Shown here: one piece after another, positions 7,782-16,656 of the stretch
Layout of the letters: each line of letters opens with the position of its first letter
Position numbering within the stretch: position 1 is the stretch's first letter
From: Stutzerimonas stutzeri
GTDB taxonomy: Bacteria > Pseudomonadota > Gammaproteobacteria > Pseudomonadales > Pseudomonadaceae
DNA: 64,000 nt
Direction of reading: 5' to 3'
Assembly (NCBI RefSeq): GCF_038561965.1
Contig: NZ_CP139348.1
Location: 744,001-808,000 of the forward strand
Made by a program: the position numbers and the translations under genes
The notes under the pieces: generated by a model
Databases searched by the model: none
The model's input: only the letters and a program-made list of their open reading frames with translations
What the model was told of the DNA's origin: nothing

Positions 7782-8863
7782 CAGGCCGATTCCTTCAGTG
7801 CGGTGACGTGCCGGCGGCTCTGCATCAGCGGCTGGATCTTCTGGCCGAAGGCTTCGACGCCCTCGAGGAAGTCATCGAACGTCAGCATCACGCCCTGCAT
7901 GCCGGGCACCGTGGCGATCTCATCGAGCATCCTCGCCACGTTGGCGTAGGAACCCACCAGCGTGCCCATGTTGATGTTCACTGCCGAAGTCGGGTCGGCC
8001 ATCTGCCGGATGTTGCTGTCGGCGCCCTTGTCGGCGGACCCCTGCTCGCCAAGCCAGGCGATGGCTTCCTGATCAGCGCCGGCCTTGTAGTGCTCCCACT
8101 TGGCGCGGGCGGCTTCGTCGGTCTCATCGGCGATCACCATGAACAGCACACAGGAGGTGACGTGGCGGCCGGTCTTTTCAGTGGCCTTGAGCAGCCGCTC
8201 GGTGGCCGGGGCGAAGGCGGTGGGGGTGTTCACGCCCTTGCCGAAGCAGAAGTTGTAATCGGCGTACTGCGCCGAGAAGGCCATGCCGGCATCGGATGAG
8301 CCCGCGCAGATGATCTTCATGTCTGCCTGGGGTTTTGGGCTGACGCGGCAGTCCTCCATCTGAAAGTGCTCGCCCTTGAAGTCGCTACGCCCGGTGGCCC
8401 AGAGGTCGCGCAGTACCTGGGCGTATTCGCCGAGATACTGGTAGCGCGTGCCGAAGAATTCGTCGCCCGGCCACATGCCCATCTGGCTGTATTCCGGCTT
8501 CTGCCAGCCGGTGACGAGGTTCACGCCGAAGCGCCCGCCTGAGATCGAGTCGATGGTCGAGGCCATGCGCGCGACGATGGCCGGCGGCAGAGTGAGCGTT
8601 GCGGCAGTCGCGAACAGCTGGATCTTGCTGGTGACCGCGGCCAGGCCCGCCATCAGCGTGAAGGATTCCAGGTTGTGCTCCCAGAACTCGGTCTTACCAC
8701 CGAAGCCGCGCAGCTTGATCATCGACAGCGCGAAGTCGAAGCCGTAGCCCTCGGCCTTCTGCACGATGGCCTTGTTCAGTTCAAAGGTCGGCATGTACTG
8801 CGGCGCATTTTCGGAAATGAGCCAGCCGTTGTTGCCGATCGGAATGAAAACACCAACATCCAT
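7781..8863 (-). CDS. rutA: RutA, pyrimidine monooxygenase
   Basis: The 360-residue flavin-dependent luciferase-like monooxygenase opens the uracil ring between N3 and C4, the first step of the Rut pathway. The N-terminus MDVGVFIPIGNNGWLISENA and the segment GRFGVNLVTGWQKPEYSQMG are characteristic of RutA. The ATG at 8863 is preceded by GAGGTG in the transcript. It is the first gene of rutABCDEF. Upstream lie a sigma-54-type promoter, a RutR-like palindrome and an NtrC-like site, so nitrogen limitation and uracil should both control it. Confidence 0.95.
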   Translation of the reverse strand: MDVGVFIPIGNNGWLISENAPQYMPTFELNKAIVQKAEGYGFDFALSMIKLRGFGGKTEFWEHNLESFTLMAGLAAVTSKIQLFATAATLTLPPAIVARMASTIDSISGGRFGVNLVTGWQKPEYSQMGMWPGDEFFGTRYQYLGEYAQVLRDLWATGRSDFKGEHFQMEDCRVSPKPQADMKIICAGSSDAGMAFSAQYADYNFCFGKGVNTPTAFAPATERLLKATEKTGRHVTSCVLFMVIADETDEAARAKWEHYKAGADQEAIAWLGEQGSADKGADSNIRQMADPTSAVNINMGTLVGSYANVARMLDEIATVPGMQGVMLTFDDFLEGVEAFGQKIQPLMQSRRHVTALKESA

Positions 8864-8933
8864 GGGTAGCACCTCTGTACGCAATGGCTAGAAAGCGCTG
8901 CCCGAACGTGACGGGCAGGGTCGAAGGTGCTTT

Positions 8934-8949
8934 AGCAGGATGCAGGCCA
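8934..8949 (-). promoter_or_regulatory. Sigma-54 (-24/-12) promoter of the rut operon
   Basis: The minus strand reads TGGCCTG-CATC-CTGCT, with GG and GC spaced as RpoN requires. It lies about 70 bases before the rutA ATG. The rut operon is known to be nitrogen-controlled in Escherichia coli, which supports this reading. Confidence 0.7.
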
Positions 8950-9004
8950 GAAATGCATTTGGCTTTGAAATCAATAAGATGAGTTAGTTAGTCAATATCA
9001 AGTG

Positions 9005-9016
9005 GACCAATTGGTC
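9005..9016. promoter_or_regulatory. RutR-like operator upstream of rutA
   Basis: GACCAATTGGTC is a perfect 12-bp palindrome. The wider sequence TGGACCAATTGGTCTG matches 11 of 14 defined positions of the RutR consensus TTGACCA-N2-TGGTCAA. It lies between the rut promoter and the divergent rutR gene. Confidence 0.8.
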
Positions 9017-9025
9017 TGAATCGGA

Positions 9026-9040
9026 GCACCTGGTTTGTGC
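9026..9040 (-). promoter_or_regulatory. NtrC-like enhancer site of the rut operon
   Basis: On the minus strand the site reads GCACAAACCAGGTGC, that is GCAC-N7-GTGC, the core of NtrC binding sites. It lies about 77-91 bases upstream of the -24 element, a usual enhancer distance for sigma-54 promoters. Confidence 0.65.
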
Positions 9041-9117
9041 GCGGCGCACGAAGATCGTGCAACAGCGGCTGGCTGACTTCGTTGCTCGTGCGGCGCAGGC
9101 TCAGCGCGCTACAGTAG

Positions 9118-9858
9118 ATGACTCGTTCGAACCCACCCGGTAATCCCGTGACAGACCAACCCCCCGTTCCCCCTCGCAAGCGTCTCACCGCCAGCAAGAC
9201 ACCTCGGCTCAAGGGCGCAGCTCGCGTACCGAGCGCCAGCGCCCAGGACCGTCGCCTGCGCATGATCGAAAGCAAGCGCGCCAGCATCCTCCAGGCCGCG
9301 CTCGACCTGTTCTCGCGCTTTGGCCTGCACGGCACCAGCCTCGATCAGGTGGCGACCCAGGCAGACGTCTCCAAGACCAACCTGCTGTACTACTTCGGCA
9401 ACAAGGAAGAGCTGTACACCAACGTCCTGCGGCAGTTGCTGGAGGTCTGGTTACAGCCGCTGCAAGCATTCAGCGTCGAACAGGACCCAGTCGAGGCGAT
9501 CAGCGAATACCTGCGGGTCAAGCTCGAACTCTCCCGCGACCATCCCGCCGAATCGCGGCTGTTCTGCATGGAGATCATGCAGGGCGCGCCGCTGTTGCTG
9601 GGGGAGTTGCAACAGCCGCTGCACGATCTGGTGGAAAACAAGGTCGCCGTCATCCAAGCCTGGATCGACGCCGGCAAGCTCGCTCCCATCGCGCCGCATC
9701 ACCTGATCTTCTCGCTGTGGGCGACCACCCAGCACTACGCCGACTTCCGCGTGCAGGTCGAGGCGGTGGCTGGCAAGACGCTGGATGATCCCGCGTTCTT
9801 CGAGGAAACGCTGAAGAGCTTGCAGGCGCTGATACTCGATGGCGTCAGGCCACGCTGA
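9118..9858 (+). CDS. rutR: RutR, TetR-family pyrimidine-responsive regulator
   Basis: The 246-residue TetR-type repressor is divergent from rutA. An N-terminal tail rich in basic residues and proline is followed by the TetR helix-turn-helix (ILQAALDLFSRFGLHGTSLD through NLLYYFGNKEELY) and a RutR-type ligand domain. RutR binds uracil or thymine and releases rut control. No Shine-Dalgarno sequence is clear at the ATG; a GTG at 9148 is an alternative start. A palindrome matching the RutR consensus lies in the shared promoter region. Confidence 0.9.
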   Translation: MTRSNPPGNPVTDQPPVPPRKRLTASKTPRLKGAARVPSASAQDRRLRMIESKRASILQAALDLFSRFGLHGTSLDQVATQADVSKTNLLYYFGNKEELYTNVLRQLLEVWLQPLQAFSVEQDPVEAISEYLRVKLELSRDHPAESRLFCMEIMQGAPLLLGELQQPLHDLVENKVAVIQAWIDAGKLAPIAPHHLIFSLWATTQHYADFRVQVEAVAGKTLDDPAFFEETLKSLQALILDGVRPR

Positions 9859-9997
9859 GGCTTGGGCGGGTAGCGATAGCGCACGCTCCTCGCTTGCGCG
9901 ATCGGCCGCTGCTGTCTGTACTGGCTGATCAACCCACACGCGGGCCGGAGTGCCTTGGGTGAGTCATCCTCCGGCCAGCGCACCCTGGAGCGAAACG

Positions 9998-10372
9998 ATG
10001 AAACCGACATTCCAGCCCGGCCGAAACATCGCGATGAAGGTGCCCGCCCATGAGTACCAGCACACCGTCGCGTTCTACCGCGAAATGCTCGCACTGAAAG
10101 AACTCACCCCTGCTGGCGCTGAAGGCGAGCACACGCCGCGCTTCGATTTTGGCGACAAGGTGCTCTGGCTGGATTGCGTGCCGGGCATCAGCCAGGCGGA
10201 GATATGGTTGGAGGTCGTCACGGATGACCTGGAAGGTGCCGCCGCCCACCTTGAGGGACACGACTGCGCTCGGCGGGATGAAATCGAATCCCTGCCGGAA
10301 GGGTTCAGGGCTTTCTGGATCTCGAGTCCGGCCAATATCATCCATCTGGTTTCCGAACGAGCGATGCCCTGA
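9998..10372 (+). CDS. VOC-family protein (glyoxalase/bleomycin-resistance fold)
   Basis: The 124-residue single VOC domain protein has paired beta-alpha-beta-beta-beta modules: HTVAFYREMLALKEL early and FRAFWISSPANIIHLVSE at the end. The substrate is unknown. The ATG at 9998 is preceded by CTGGAGCG and gives MKPTFQPGRN; 16 further upstream codons are not family-like. It is convergent with the MFS gene downstream. Confidence 0.75.
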   Translation: MKPTFQPGRNIAMKVPAHEYQHTVAFYREMLALKELTPAGAEGEHTPRFDFGDKVLWLDCVPGISQAEIWLEVVTDDLEGAAAHLEGHDCARRDEIESLPEGFRAFWISSPANIIHLVSERAMP

Positions 10373-10394
10373 TCGCGCAATGAGCCTCGCTCAT

Positions 10395-11576
10395 TCAAGC
10401 CACCTGCCGCTGCCGATAGCCCTGCGAAATCTGCACCAGTACCACCAGCGCAACGATCGGCAGTAACCCGATGTTCACTGCCGCCCAGCCTGCCTGGGCA
10501 ATCAGCGCGCCGGAGGCGAACGACATCACTGCCGCGACGCTGCCGTTGCTCAGCTCCATCAAGCCCTGCGCCCGGGCGCGTTCGTCTGGCGCATGGCCCT
10601 GCCCCAGCTGCGTCGAGCCGGCGACGAGCATGAGGTTCCAGCCGATACCGAGTAGGCAGCTGCTGACCATGAAGTGCCAGTGGCTGACGCCAAGCAGGGC
10701 GACGACTGCGCTTGCGATCAGCAGGCCACCGCCCACGCAGGCCACCATGCGGCTGCCCAGCCGGTCTACCAACGGCCCGGCGATGAAGGCCGGCAGGAAC
10801 ATTCCGAGCATGTGCCACTGGATCACCTGGCCGCTGGCCTGTAGATCCATCCCCTCGCCATGCATCGCCAGAGGCGTTGCGTTCATCACCAGAATCATCA
10901 ACCCGTGACCGGCGGCGGTGGTCAGCACCGCGGCCCTGATGGTCGGCCGAGAAAGCAGTTCGCGCCACGACACCCGCGACGGTGCGCTCGGTGATGCGCT
11001 TGCCGTGCCAGTCGTGCTGAGGCCGGAAAGTACCGCTACACCCACTGCCGCCAGCGCAGCGATCAGCAGATAGGCGCCAGCGAAGGGTGTATCGATCAGT
11101 CCGCGAGCGGTATTGCCGAGCGAAGGGGCGACCAGCGCGGCGATCACGCCGCCGCCGATCACACACGCCGTGGCGCGGCCCTTGAAGGTTTCGCTAACGG
11201 CCTCCATCGCCGCAAAGCGGTAGTACATGGCCGATGCCTGATAACCGCCGATCAACAGCGAGCCGAGGCAGAGCAGGATGAAACTGTCGAGCCGCAGCGA
11301 TAGCGCGCTTATCAGCCCGCCAAGCACACCGGCCAGCGCGCCGAACAGAAAGCCAACTTTGCGTCCATGGCGCTGCATGAGCCAGGCGATCGGCTGCAGT
11401 GCGAGCAGGCCGCCAAGCATCAGCACCGCGAGCGGCAACGATGCCAGGCTCGGGAAGGGCGCCAAGCGCAGGCCGACGATTGAAGTGAGGATGATGCCGG
11501 TCATCGAACAGGACCAGAACAGCGCCTGAGCCATGAACAAGCGAAACACCTGGGGGTTGCGGAAAAGTAGATGCAT
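10395..11576 (-). CDS. MFS transporter
   Basis: The 393-residue major facilitator protein has about 12 predicted hydrophobic segments with the loop 2-3 motif reduced to QRHGRKVGFLFG. The N-terminal half resembles YbfB/AraJ-like exporters. The ATG at 11576 gives MHLLFRNPQVFRLF; the long upstream extension overlaps the regulator gene and is not conserved in character. The gene follows the GlxA-type regulator on the same strand by about 90 bases, so the two may be co-transcribed. Substrate unknown; an exporter of small toxic compounds is plausible. Confidence 0.8.
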   Translation of the reverse strand: MHLLFRNPQVFRLFMAQALFWSCSMTGIILTSIVGLRLAPFPSLASLPLAVLMLGGLLALQPIAWLMQRHGRKVGFLFGALAGVLGGLISALSLRLDSFILLCLGSLLIGGYQASAMYYRFAAMEAVSETFKGRATACVIGGGVIAALVAPSLGNTARGLIDTPFAGAYLLIAALAAVGVAVLSGLSTTGTASASPSAPSRVSWRELLSRPTIRAAVLTTAAGHGLMILVMNATPLAMHGEGMDLQASGQVIQWHMLGMFLPAFIAGPLVDRLGSRMVACVGGGLLIASAVVALLGVSHWHFMVSSCLLGIGWNLMLVAGSTQLGQGHAPDERARAQGLMELSNGSVAAVMSFASGALIAQAGWAAVNIGLLPIVALVVLVQISQGYRQRQVA

Positions 11577-11668
11577 GAAGATCGCCTCGCGACGCTGGAA
11601 AACAGGCACAGCCGTGCCCGGCGATGTGCCAAGGGCCTGCTGTGAGCGAAAGGTGTGGCGCGTCGGGC

Positions 11669-12658
11669 TCAGCCGAAGCGCTGTGAGAAGTCCCGTGGGC
11701 TTACCGACAAGTGTTTCTGGAAGCTGCGCCGCAGGTTTTCCGGATGCCCGAAACCGGTCAGCCGCGCCACCGTTGTGATCGAGGCTTCGGCGCTCAGCAG
11801 CAAGCTGCGCGCGGCTTCCAGACGCAGCCGCTCGATATAGCGCCCCGGCCCCATGCCGACTTCCTGATTGAACAGCCGGCACAAGGTGCGTGGCGTCATG
11901 TGCGCCTGCTCGGCCAGGGCTTCGATGGAGAGATCGTCACCCAGATGACCTGGCAGCCACTCAAGTAGCGTGGTCAGGCGGCCCACTGCGCTGTTGGGCG
12001 CTGCGAGCATCGGGCTGAACTGCGTCTGCCCGCCGGGCCTGCGCAAAAACATCACCAGCCGCTGGGCGACCGAGAGTGCCAGCGCACGCCCAAGATCCGC
12101 CTCGACCAGGGCCAGCGCCAGATCAATGCCCGCCGTGACGCCAGCCGAGCTGAACAGATGCGCCGCCGCAGAATCAGCCGGGTCAAAGGTATGCAGACTG
12201 TCGCCATGCACCTCTACGGCGGCGTACTCGCCAAGGGCTTCGAGGTCTGCCCAGTGGGTGGTCGCCTTGCGCCCGTCGAACAGCCCGGCTTCGGCGAGGA
12301 TCAATGCGCCGGAACACACCGACCCCAGCCGCCGCACCCGTTGCTCGGCGGCTCTAAGCCAAGCCAGCAGCGGCCCGTTGTGCATCTGCGCCGTGACGCC
12401 AAGGCCACCCGGAACCAGCAGGGTATCCAACGATCCAGGATCGATCTCGGGCCAGGCTGCATCGGCGACCAACTTGAACCCCGCCGAAGTGGCAACGGTG
12501 CCTCGCGCCTCACCAAGCAGAAGAAGCTCGTAAGCAGCCGGCCAACCCTGCCGCTGCCGCTCCACATTGGCCGAGGCAAATACCTGCAGCGGACCGGTGA
12601 CGTCCAGGCTCATGACATCTGGATAAACAAGGCAAGCGATGGTGCGAATGGCGTCCAT
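11669..12658 (-). CDS. GlxA-family transcriptional regulator (DJ-1/PfpI plus AraC domain)
   Basis: The 329-residue regulator has an N-terminal class-I amidotransferase-like domain (residues about 8-180, with the Cys elbow in LGSVCSGALILAEAG) and a C-terminal AraC helix-turn-helix region (about 235-325, ending AFGHPENLRR-like in the second HTH). GlxA-type regulators sense small molecules such as amines or aldehydes. It lies upstream of the MFS gene on the same strand. A TTGTCA/TGACAA palindrome about 50 bases upstream is a candidate operator. Confidence 0.88.
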   Translation of the reverse strand: MDAIRTIACLVYPDVMSLDVTGPLQVFASANVERQRQGWPAAYELLLLGEARGTVATSAGFKLVADAAWPEIDPGSLDTLLVPGGLGVTAQMHNGPLLAWLRAAEQRVRRLGSVCSGALILAEAGLFDGRKATTHWADLEALGEYAAVEVHGDSLHTFDPADSAAAHLFSSAGVTAGIDLALALVEADLGRALALSVAQRLVMFLRRPGGQTQFSPMLAAPNSAVGRLTTLLEWLPGHLGDDLSIEALAEQAHMTPRTLCRLFNQEVGMGPGRYIERLRLEAARSLLLSAEASITTVARLTGFGHPENLRRSFQKHLSVSPRDFSQRFG

Positions 12659-12706
12659 GGGTGCACCTCTGCGGGAAGATGCATGCAGTGTGCGGCGGCC
12701 CAGGTG

Positions 12707-12721
12707 TTGTCACAATGACAA
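12707..12721. promoter_or_regulatory. Palindromic operator candidate upstream of the GlxA-type regulator
   Basis: TTGTCA-CAA-TGACAA is a perfect 6-bp inverted repeat with a 3-bp spacer, 49 bases upstream of the regulator ATG. The binding protein is unknown; autoregulation is a guess. Confidence 0.45.
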
Positions 12722-12846
12722 GGCTCCCACGGATCTTGCCAATGCTGCAGACGCCATTCTTACTGGTTCATTCGCAGCCATCGCATGAGATCCCCTGGAA
12801 CGGGGTTCCGGCGCCGATGTTCTCGTATGCGGATCTATATATTGAC

Positions 12847-12858
12847 ATTTATAGATAT
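12847..12858 (+). promoter_or_regulatory. Inverted-repeat half 1 upstream of the ene-reductase gene
   Basis: ATTTATAGATAT is the exact reverse complement of the 12-mer at 12957-12968. It follows a TTGACA hexamer at 12842-12847. Such AT-rich dyads suit an ArsR-type repressor such as the one encoded downstream. Confidence 0.5.
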
Positions 12859-12956
12859 GAGGCCGAGGATCATCCACTCGGCAGTGACGGTATTACCGGA
12901 CTGCACAGCCCTCACGGGGCGGTACTCACATTGTGGTGAGGTAGCCTCGGTCTTTA

Positions 12957-12968
12957 ATATCTATAAAT
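12957..12968 (+). promoter_or_regulatory. Inverted-repeat half 2 upstream of the ene-reductase gene
   Basis: ATATCTATAAAT lies 22 bases before the GTG start and is the exact inverted copy of 12847-12858. It would cover the ribosome-binding region or proximal promoter. Confidence 0.5.
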
Positions 12969-12990
12969 CACGATATCGAAATATTACGTT

Positions 12991-14115
12991 GTGAATCATA
13001 AAGCACTATTTACACGTGGCTCACTTGGCTCCTTCGCGCTACGTAACCGCATCGTGCTGCCACCGCTGACACGCTCGCGCAGTTCGCAGCCAGGCAATAT
13101 TCCGAACGCCGTAATGGCGACCTACTACCAGCAACGAGCCAGTGCAGGCTTCATGGTGACGGAAGGCATCCAGATCGAGCCGAGAGGGCAGGGGTATGCC
13201 TGGACGCCCGGGATTCACAGCCCGGAGCAGGTCGAAGGCTGGAAGGCCGTTACCCAGGCGGTGCATGACGAGGGCGGCGTGATTTTCGCCCAGCTGTGGC
13301 ATGTCGGCCGTGTCTCGCACACCTCGCTGCAACCCGGTGGTGCGCAACCCGTTGCGCCGTCCGCCATTCCGGCGACCAACGTCAAAGTCTTTATCGAGAC
13401 GGCGCCCGGCGAGGGTGCGCTGGTCGAGCCATCAATGCCGAGGGCGCTGTCCAATGCTGAAGTCAAAGAGCTGGTGCAGCTCTATGCCCAGGCCGCGCGC
13501 AATGCGATGGAAGCAGGCTTCGATGGCATCGAAATTCACTGCGCCAATGGCTATCTGGTCAACCAGTTCATCTCCGCTCACACCAACAGCAGGACCGACG
13601 AATACGGCGGCTCGTTGCAGAACCGGCTGCGTTTTCTGCGCGAAGCGGTCCAGGCGATAGCCGACGTCATAGGTGCCGAGCGCGTGGGGGTTCGCTTTGC
13701 GCCGCTGTTTGCCAGCACGGACGAGGAGCGCGTCTACCTCGGCCTGGTGGAGCAAGACCCGCATGAGACCTACATCGAAGCGGTGAAGATTCTGCAAACC
13801 ATCGGCGTCGCGTACGTATCACTGGCCGAGGCTGACTGGGACACCGCGCCCGAACTGCCCATCAGCTTCAGAGAGGCCGTTCGTGCGGCGTTCAGCGGTA
13901 CGATCATCTACGCAGGCAAGTACACCCCGGAGCGGGCCACCGCGGCGATCGAAGCCGGTTGGGCGGACCTGATCGCCTTCGGCCGTCCGTTCATTGCCAA
14001 CCCGGACCTGCCGGCCCGTATTGCCCATGGCTGGCCAATGAATCCGTTGGATGCCAGCGCCATGTACGGCGGCACCGAAAAGGGGTACATCGACTACCCG
14101 ACGTACGCGCACTGA
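12991..14115 (+). CDS. Old yellow enzyme family alkene reductase (NemA-like)
   Basis: The 374-residue FMN enzyme of the old yellow enzyme family reduces activated C=C bonds, maleimides or nitro esters with NAD(P)H. FMN-binding segments include PPLTRSRSSQPGN, the catalytic GFDGIEIHCANGYLVNQF region and GRPFIANPDLPARI. The segment LWHVGRVSHTSLQPGG is typical of NemA/xenobiotic reductases. The start is GTG at 12991 with no strong Shine-Dalgarno sequence. It is followed by an ArsR-family regulator on the same strand, suggesting self-contained inducible control by reactive electrophiles. Confidence 0.88.
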   Translation: MNHKALFTRGSLGSFALRNRIVLPPLTRSRSSQPGNIPNAVMATYYQQRASAGFMVTEGIQIEPRGQGYAWTPGIHSPEQVEGWKAVTQAVHDEGGVIFAQLWHVGRVSHTSLQPGGAQPVAPSAIPATNVKVFIETAPGEGALVEPSMPRALSNAEVKELVQLYAQAARNAMEAGFDGIEIHCANGYLVNQFISAHTNSRTDEYGGSLQNRLRFLREAVQAIADVIGAERVGVRFAPLFASTDEERVYLGLVEQDPHETYIEAVKILQTIGVAYVSLAEADWDTAPELPISFREAVRAAFSGTIIYAGKYTPERATAAIEAGWADLIAFGRPFIANPDLPARIAHGWPMNPLDASAMYGGTEKGYIDYPTYAH

Positions 14116-14204
14116 GTCGGCATGCGTGCGCTCCCGTGGAGTGCGCGCAGCCAGCACCGACAAAGTATCGTAAGATCGCGAAAACCCATTACCTGCCGCG
14201 GGAT

Positions 14205-14510
14205 ATGAGCATAGACATCAGTGAAGCGCTGAAGGCCCTGGATAACCCCACACGCCTGGCCATCCTTACCCTGCTGAAGGACCCGAAGACCAACTTCCCC
14301 GAGCAGGAAGCCGATCCCGAACAGCTGGGTGTGTGCGTCAGCATCATCCAGGAGCGTGTGGGGTTATCGCAGTCCACCGTCTCGAATTACCTGGCGGCGC
14401 TGCAGCGCGCGCAGTTGGTGACATCGCAGCGTATCGGTCCCTGGACCTACTACAAGCGAAACGAAGAGAAGGTCGCCCAGTTGCTCGAAGCGCTCAGCAA
14501 AGCCATCTGA
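14205..14510 (+). CDS. ArsR-family transcriptional regulator
   Basis: The 101-residue winged-helix protein has ALKALDNPTRLAILTLLKD and the recognition helix VGLSQSTVSNYLAALQRAQL. A short insert PKTNFPEQEADPEQLGVCVS before the HTH is typical of ArsR proteins that sit beside ene-reductases; the Cys there may sense electrophiles (inference). It starts 90 bases after the reductase gene. The AT-rich inverted repeats ahead of that gene are its likely operators. Confidence 0.82.
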   Translation: MSIDISEALKALDNPTRLAILTLLKDPKTNFPEQEADPEQLGVCVSIIQERVGLSQSTVSNYLAALQRAQLVTSQRIGPWTYYKRNEEKVAQLLEALSKAI

Positions 14511-14608
14511 GCGGGCTAGCAGAGCCTTGAGCGTTTCCCGTTCAGGGCCACCCCGGCCGATCCCTTCCCGCAGGTGGTGACACGCTGGCTCGGCAGGGCT
14601 TGCGGCCG

Positions 14609-15406
14609 TTATCGCCTTATCCTGCTCGCCCGATATTGCCCCGGCGTCATCCCAACTACCGTCTTGAAGTCATGGATGAAGTGCGCCTGATCGCTGTATC
14701 CGCAAGACAGGGCGGTGTCCAGCAGGGCGCCTCCCTGTTGCAGCTGCTGGCGTACTAAAGCGACACGTTGGATGCGGCTGAATTGCTTGGGACTTAGGCC
14801 GACCTGGTAGCGGAACAGGCGCTCCAGCTGGCGCTGGCCGAGTGGCACCGCTTGCAGCAGGTCAGCTAGGCGCTCCCTACCTTGGGTCGCCGTAATCTGC
14901 GCGAGCAGCTGCTGTACCGGCGAGCGGCGCTCCTGTGTCGCCTGCAAGCGTCTCAACAGCTCGCGCTCGACCAGCGCCTGCTGCGCGGCATGGCCCAGTT
15001 CGCTCAGTTGATCGGCCATCGTGGTCAGCCCCGGCTGCGGCCAGTCGGCACCGTGAAAGCCCGCCAGTTCATCGAGACCTATGCCGAGGAAAATCGCCCC
15101 CACGCCGGGCCGAAAACGCACGCCCATCAGCTTTACCTGGCCGCCCAGTTGCAACCTCGAACTGGCAAGCTGCGGCCCGGCGATCAGTGCGCGCGGGCCG
15201 TGCAGCTTTCCATCGAATGCCAGCGGATCGGCGAAGTTGAAAATCACCCCGCTGGCGCCGTCCGGATGCAGCAGCTGCTCGTCGTACACGGTGGCGGCGC
15301 CGCCCTCCAGCCACCAGAAATGCTGCACATAGGCTGCTAGCACCGGGGACGGAGGGCGAGCCATGAAGCCATCGATGCGTGGTAGACGTTCATGCAGGGC
15401 GGACAT
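14609..15406 (-). CDS. AraC-family transcriptional regulator
   Basis: The 265-residue regulator has an N-terminal domain of the DUF6597 type (YVQHFWWLEGG near residue 25) and a C-terminal AraC DNA-binding domain (GYSDQAHFIHDFKTVVGMTP, ending QYRASRIRR). It is divergent from the AhpD-like gene at 15501 with about 95 bases between, so it probably regulates that gene. The ATG at 15406 gives MSALHERLPRIDGF. Confidence 0.82.
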   Translation of the reverse strand: MSALHERLPRIDGFMARPPSPVLAAYVQHFWWLEGGAATVYDEQLLHPDGASGVIFNFADPLAFDGKLHGPRALIAGPQLASSRLQLGGQVKLMGVRFRPGVGAIFLGIGLDELAGFHGADWPQPGLTTMADQLSELGHAAQQALVERELLRRLQATQERRSPVQQLLAQITATQGRERLADLLQAVPLGQRQLERLFRYQVGLSPKQFSRIQRVALVRQQLQQGGALLDTALSCGYSDQAHFIHDFKTVVGMTPGQYRASRIRR

Positions 15407-15500
15407 GGCGGGCGGCTTTCGCAGATGTCGAAAATCTACAATAGCCCAGCTCGGTGGCTGCGTAGCCTTGGCTTCACATTCAAACCGAGGAGTGACCACC

Positions 15501-15959
15501 ATGCGCATGAACTACCAAGCCGCCGCCCCCGACGTGACGACCGCAATGATTGGTCTGGAAACCTACCTGGCGCGCCAGAGCCGCGGCGAGGATGGCGTCG
15601 ACAAACCGCTCATGGAACTAGTGAAGATCCGCGTATCGCAGATCAACCGGTGCGCCTACTGCCTTGATATGCACACCAAGGATGCCCGTGCCCGGGGCGA
15701 AACCGAACAGCGCATCTATGCCCTCAGCGCCTGGCGCGAAACGCCGTTCTTCACGGGTCGCGAGCGCGCTGCGCTGGCCTGGGCCGAGGCCAATACGCTG
15801 CTACCGCAGGGCGTTTCACAGGCGCTGTTCGACGAGGTACGCGAGTACTTTTCAGAGGCCCAGCTCACCAACCTGACCCTGGCCGTCGCCACCATCAACG
15901 CTTGGAACCGTTTCGGGGTGTCCTTCGCGCCAGTGCCGGGCAGTTATCAGCCGCAGTGA
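15501..15959 (+). CDS. Carboxymuconolactone decarboxylase family (AhpD-like) protein
   Basis: The 152-residue protein has the AhpD-type motif NRCAYCLDMHTKDAR, that is CxxC-x3-H, which acts as a redox-active disulfide and proton relay in alkylhydroperoxidase-like members. ATG at 15501 is preceded by GAGGAGTGACC. It is divergent from the AraC regulator. A peroxide- or quinone-related role is inferred from the motif; the substrate is unknown. Confidence 0.85.
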   Translation: MRMNYQAAAPDVTTAMIGLETYLARQSRGEDGVDKPLMELVKIRVSQINRCAYCLDMHTKDARARGETEQRIYALSAWRETPFFTGRERAALAWAEANTLLPQGVSQALFDEVREYFSEAQLTNLTLAVATINAWNRFGVSFAPVPGSYQPQ

Positions 15960-16039
15960 CAAGCTCGCCAAGCCGCCCGGCCTGATAGGTAAGCGGCCTG
16001 GCGTCAAAGGCAGGAATACTCGCCAGCGCCCCTGGAGAC

Positions 16040-16513
16040 TTAAGGCAAGAGTTCCTGATTGCCCATGGCGCAAAAGCTCTGCGCCTGCTTGCCGACTGGC
16101 AGCGCACGCAGTTGCGTCATGCATTGGGCTTGGCTGGGCGTGCGAATCACGCTGAGCCTGGCGGCGTCATCGACGTATATCAGGTAGGGCTTGTTGTACC
16201 GCGGGCCGTCGTGCCAGCTGCTGAAGCGCTGCTCGCTGTAGCCACAGTGATAGCGCACATGGCCGGAGAAGCCCTTGAAGCGGTCGCGGCGAAAGATGTG
16301 CCGGTACAGGAGCCAGTCACGCTTGCTCTGACCGTCGCGCACCGCGTCGAGGCAGCCCTGCAGCTCGGTGATATGCGCCTCGTGAAGGAACACACTTTGC
16401 GCCAGGCTGGAGCCGTCCAGCTGCACCGTCGCTATCAGATAGACTCGCTGCTCCGCTGCCTGTGTCGATAACGCCAGGGACAAGCCCAGCGCCAACATCC
16501 CTGTTCTGATCAA
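16040..16513 (-). CDS. Secreted hypothetical protein
   Basis: The 157-residue protein has an N-terminal signal peptide (MIRTGMLALGLSLALSTQAA with cleavage likely after the AQA-type site) and four cysteines in the mature part that could form two disulfides. No family was recognised. The longer form uses a TTG start at 16513 and keeps a positive residue before the hydrophobic core; an ATG at 16498 is the alternative. Confidence 0.55.
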   Translation of the reverse strand: MIRTGMLALGLSLALSTQAAEQRVYLIATVQLDGSSLAQSVFLHEAHITELQGCLDAVRDGQSKRDWLLYRHIFRRDRFKGFSGHVRYHCGYSEQRFSSWHDGPRYNKPYLIYVDDAARLSVIRTPSQAQCMTQLRALPVGKQAQSFCAMGNQELLP

Positions 16514-16656
16514 TCCTCGATGCTCCGATGCCGTTCAGTGGGGCCGCACCCTAGCGGATCGTCGCGTCGGGAAACAAGCCTCTATGCAGGGAGGGCGAGG
16601 CATCACCGGCATGAGTCACCGCGCTTCAGTCAGCTGCCTGGATCGCTCTATGGCAA

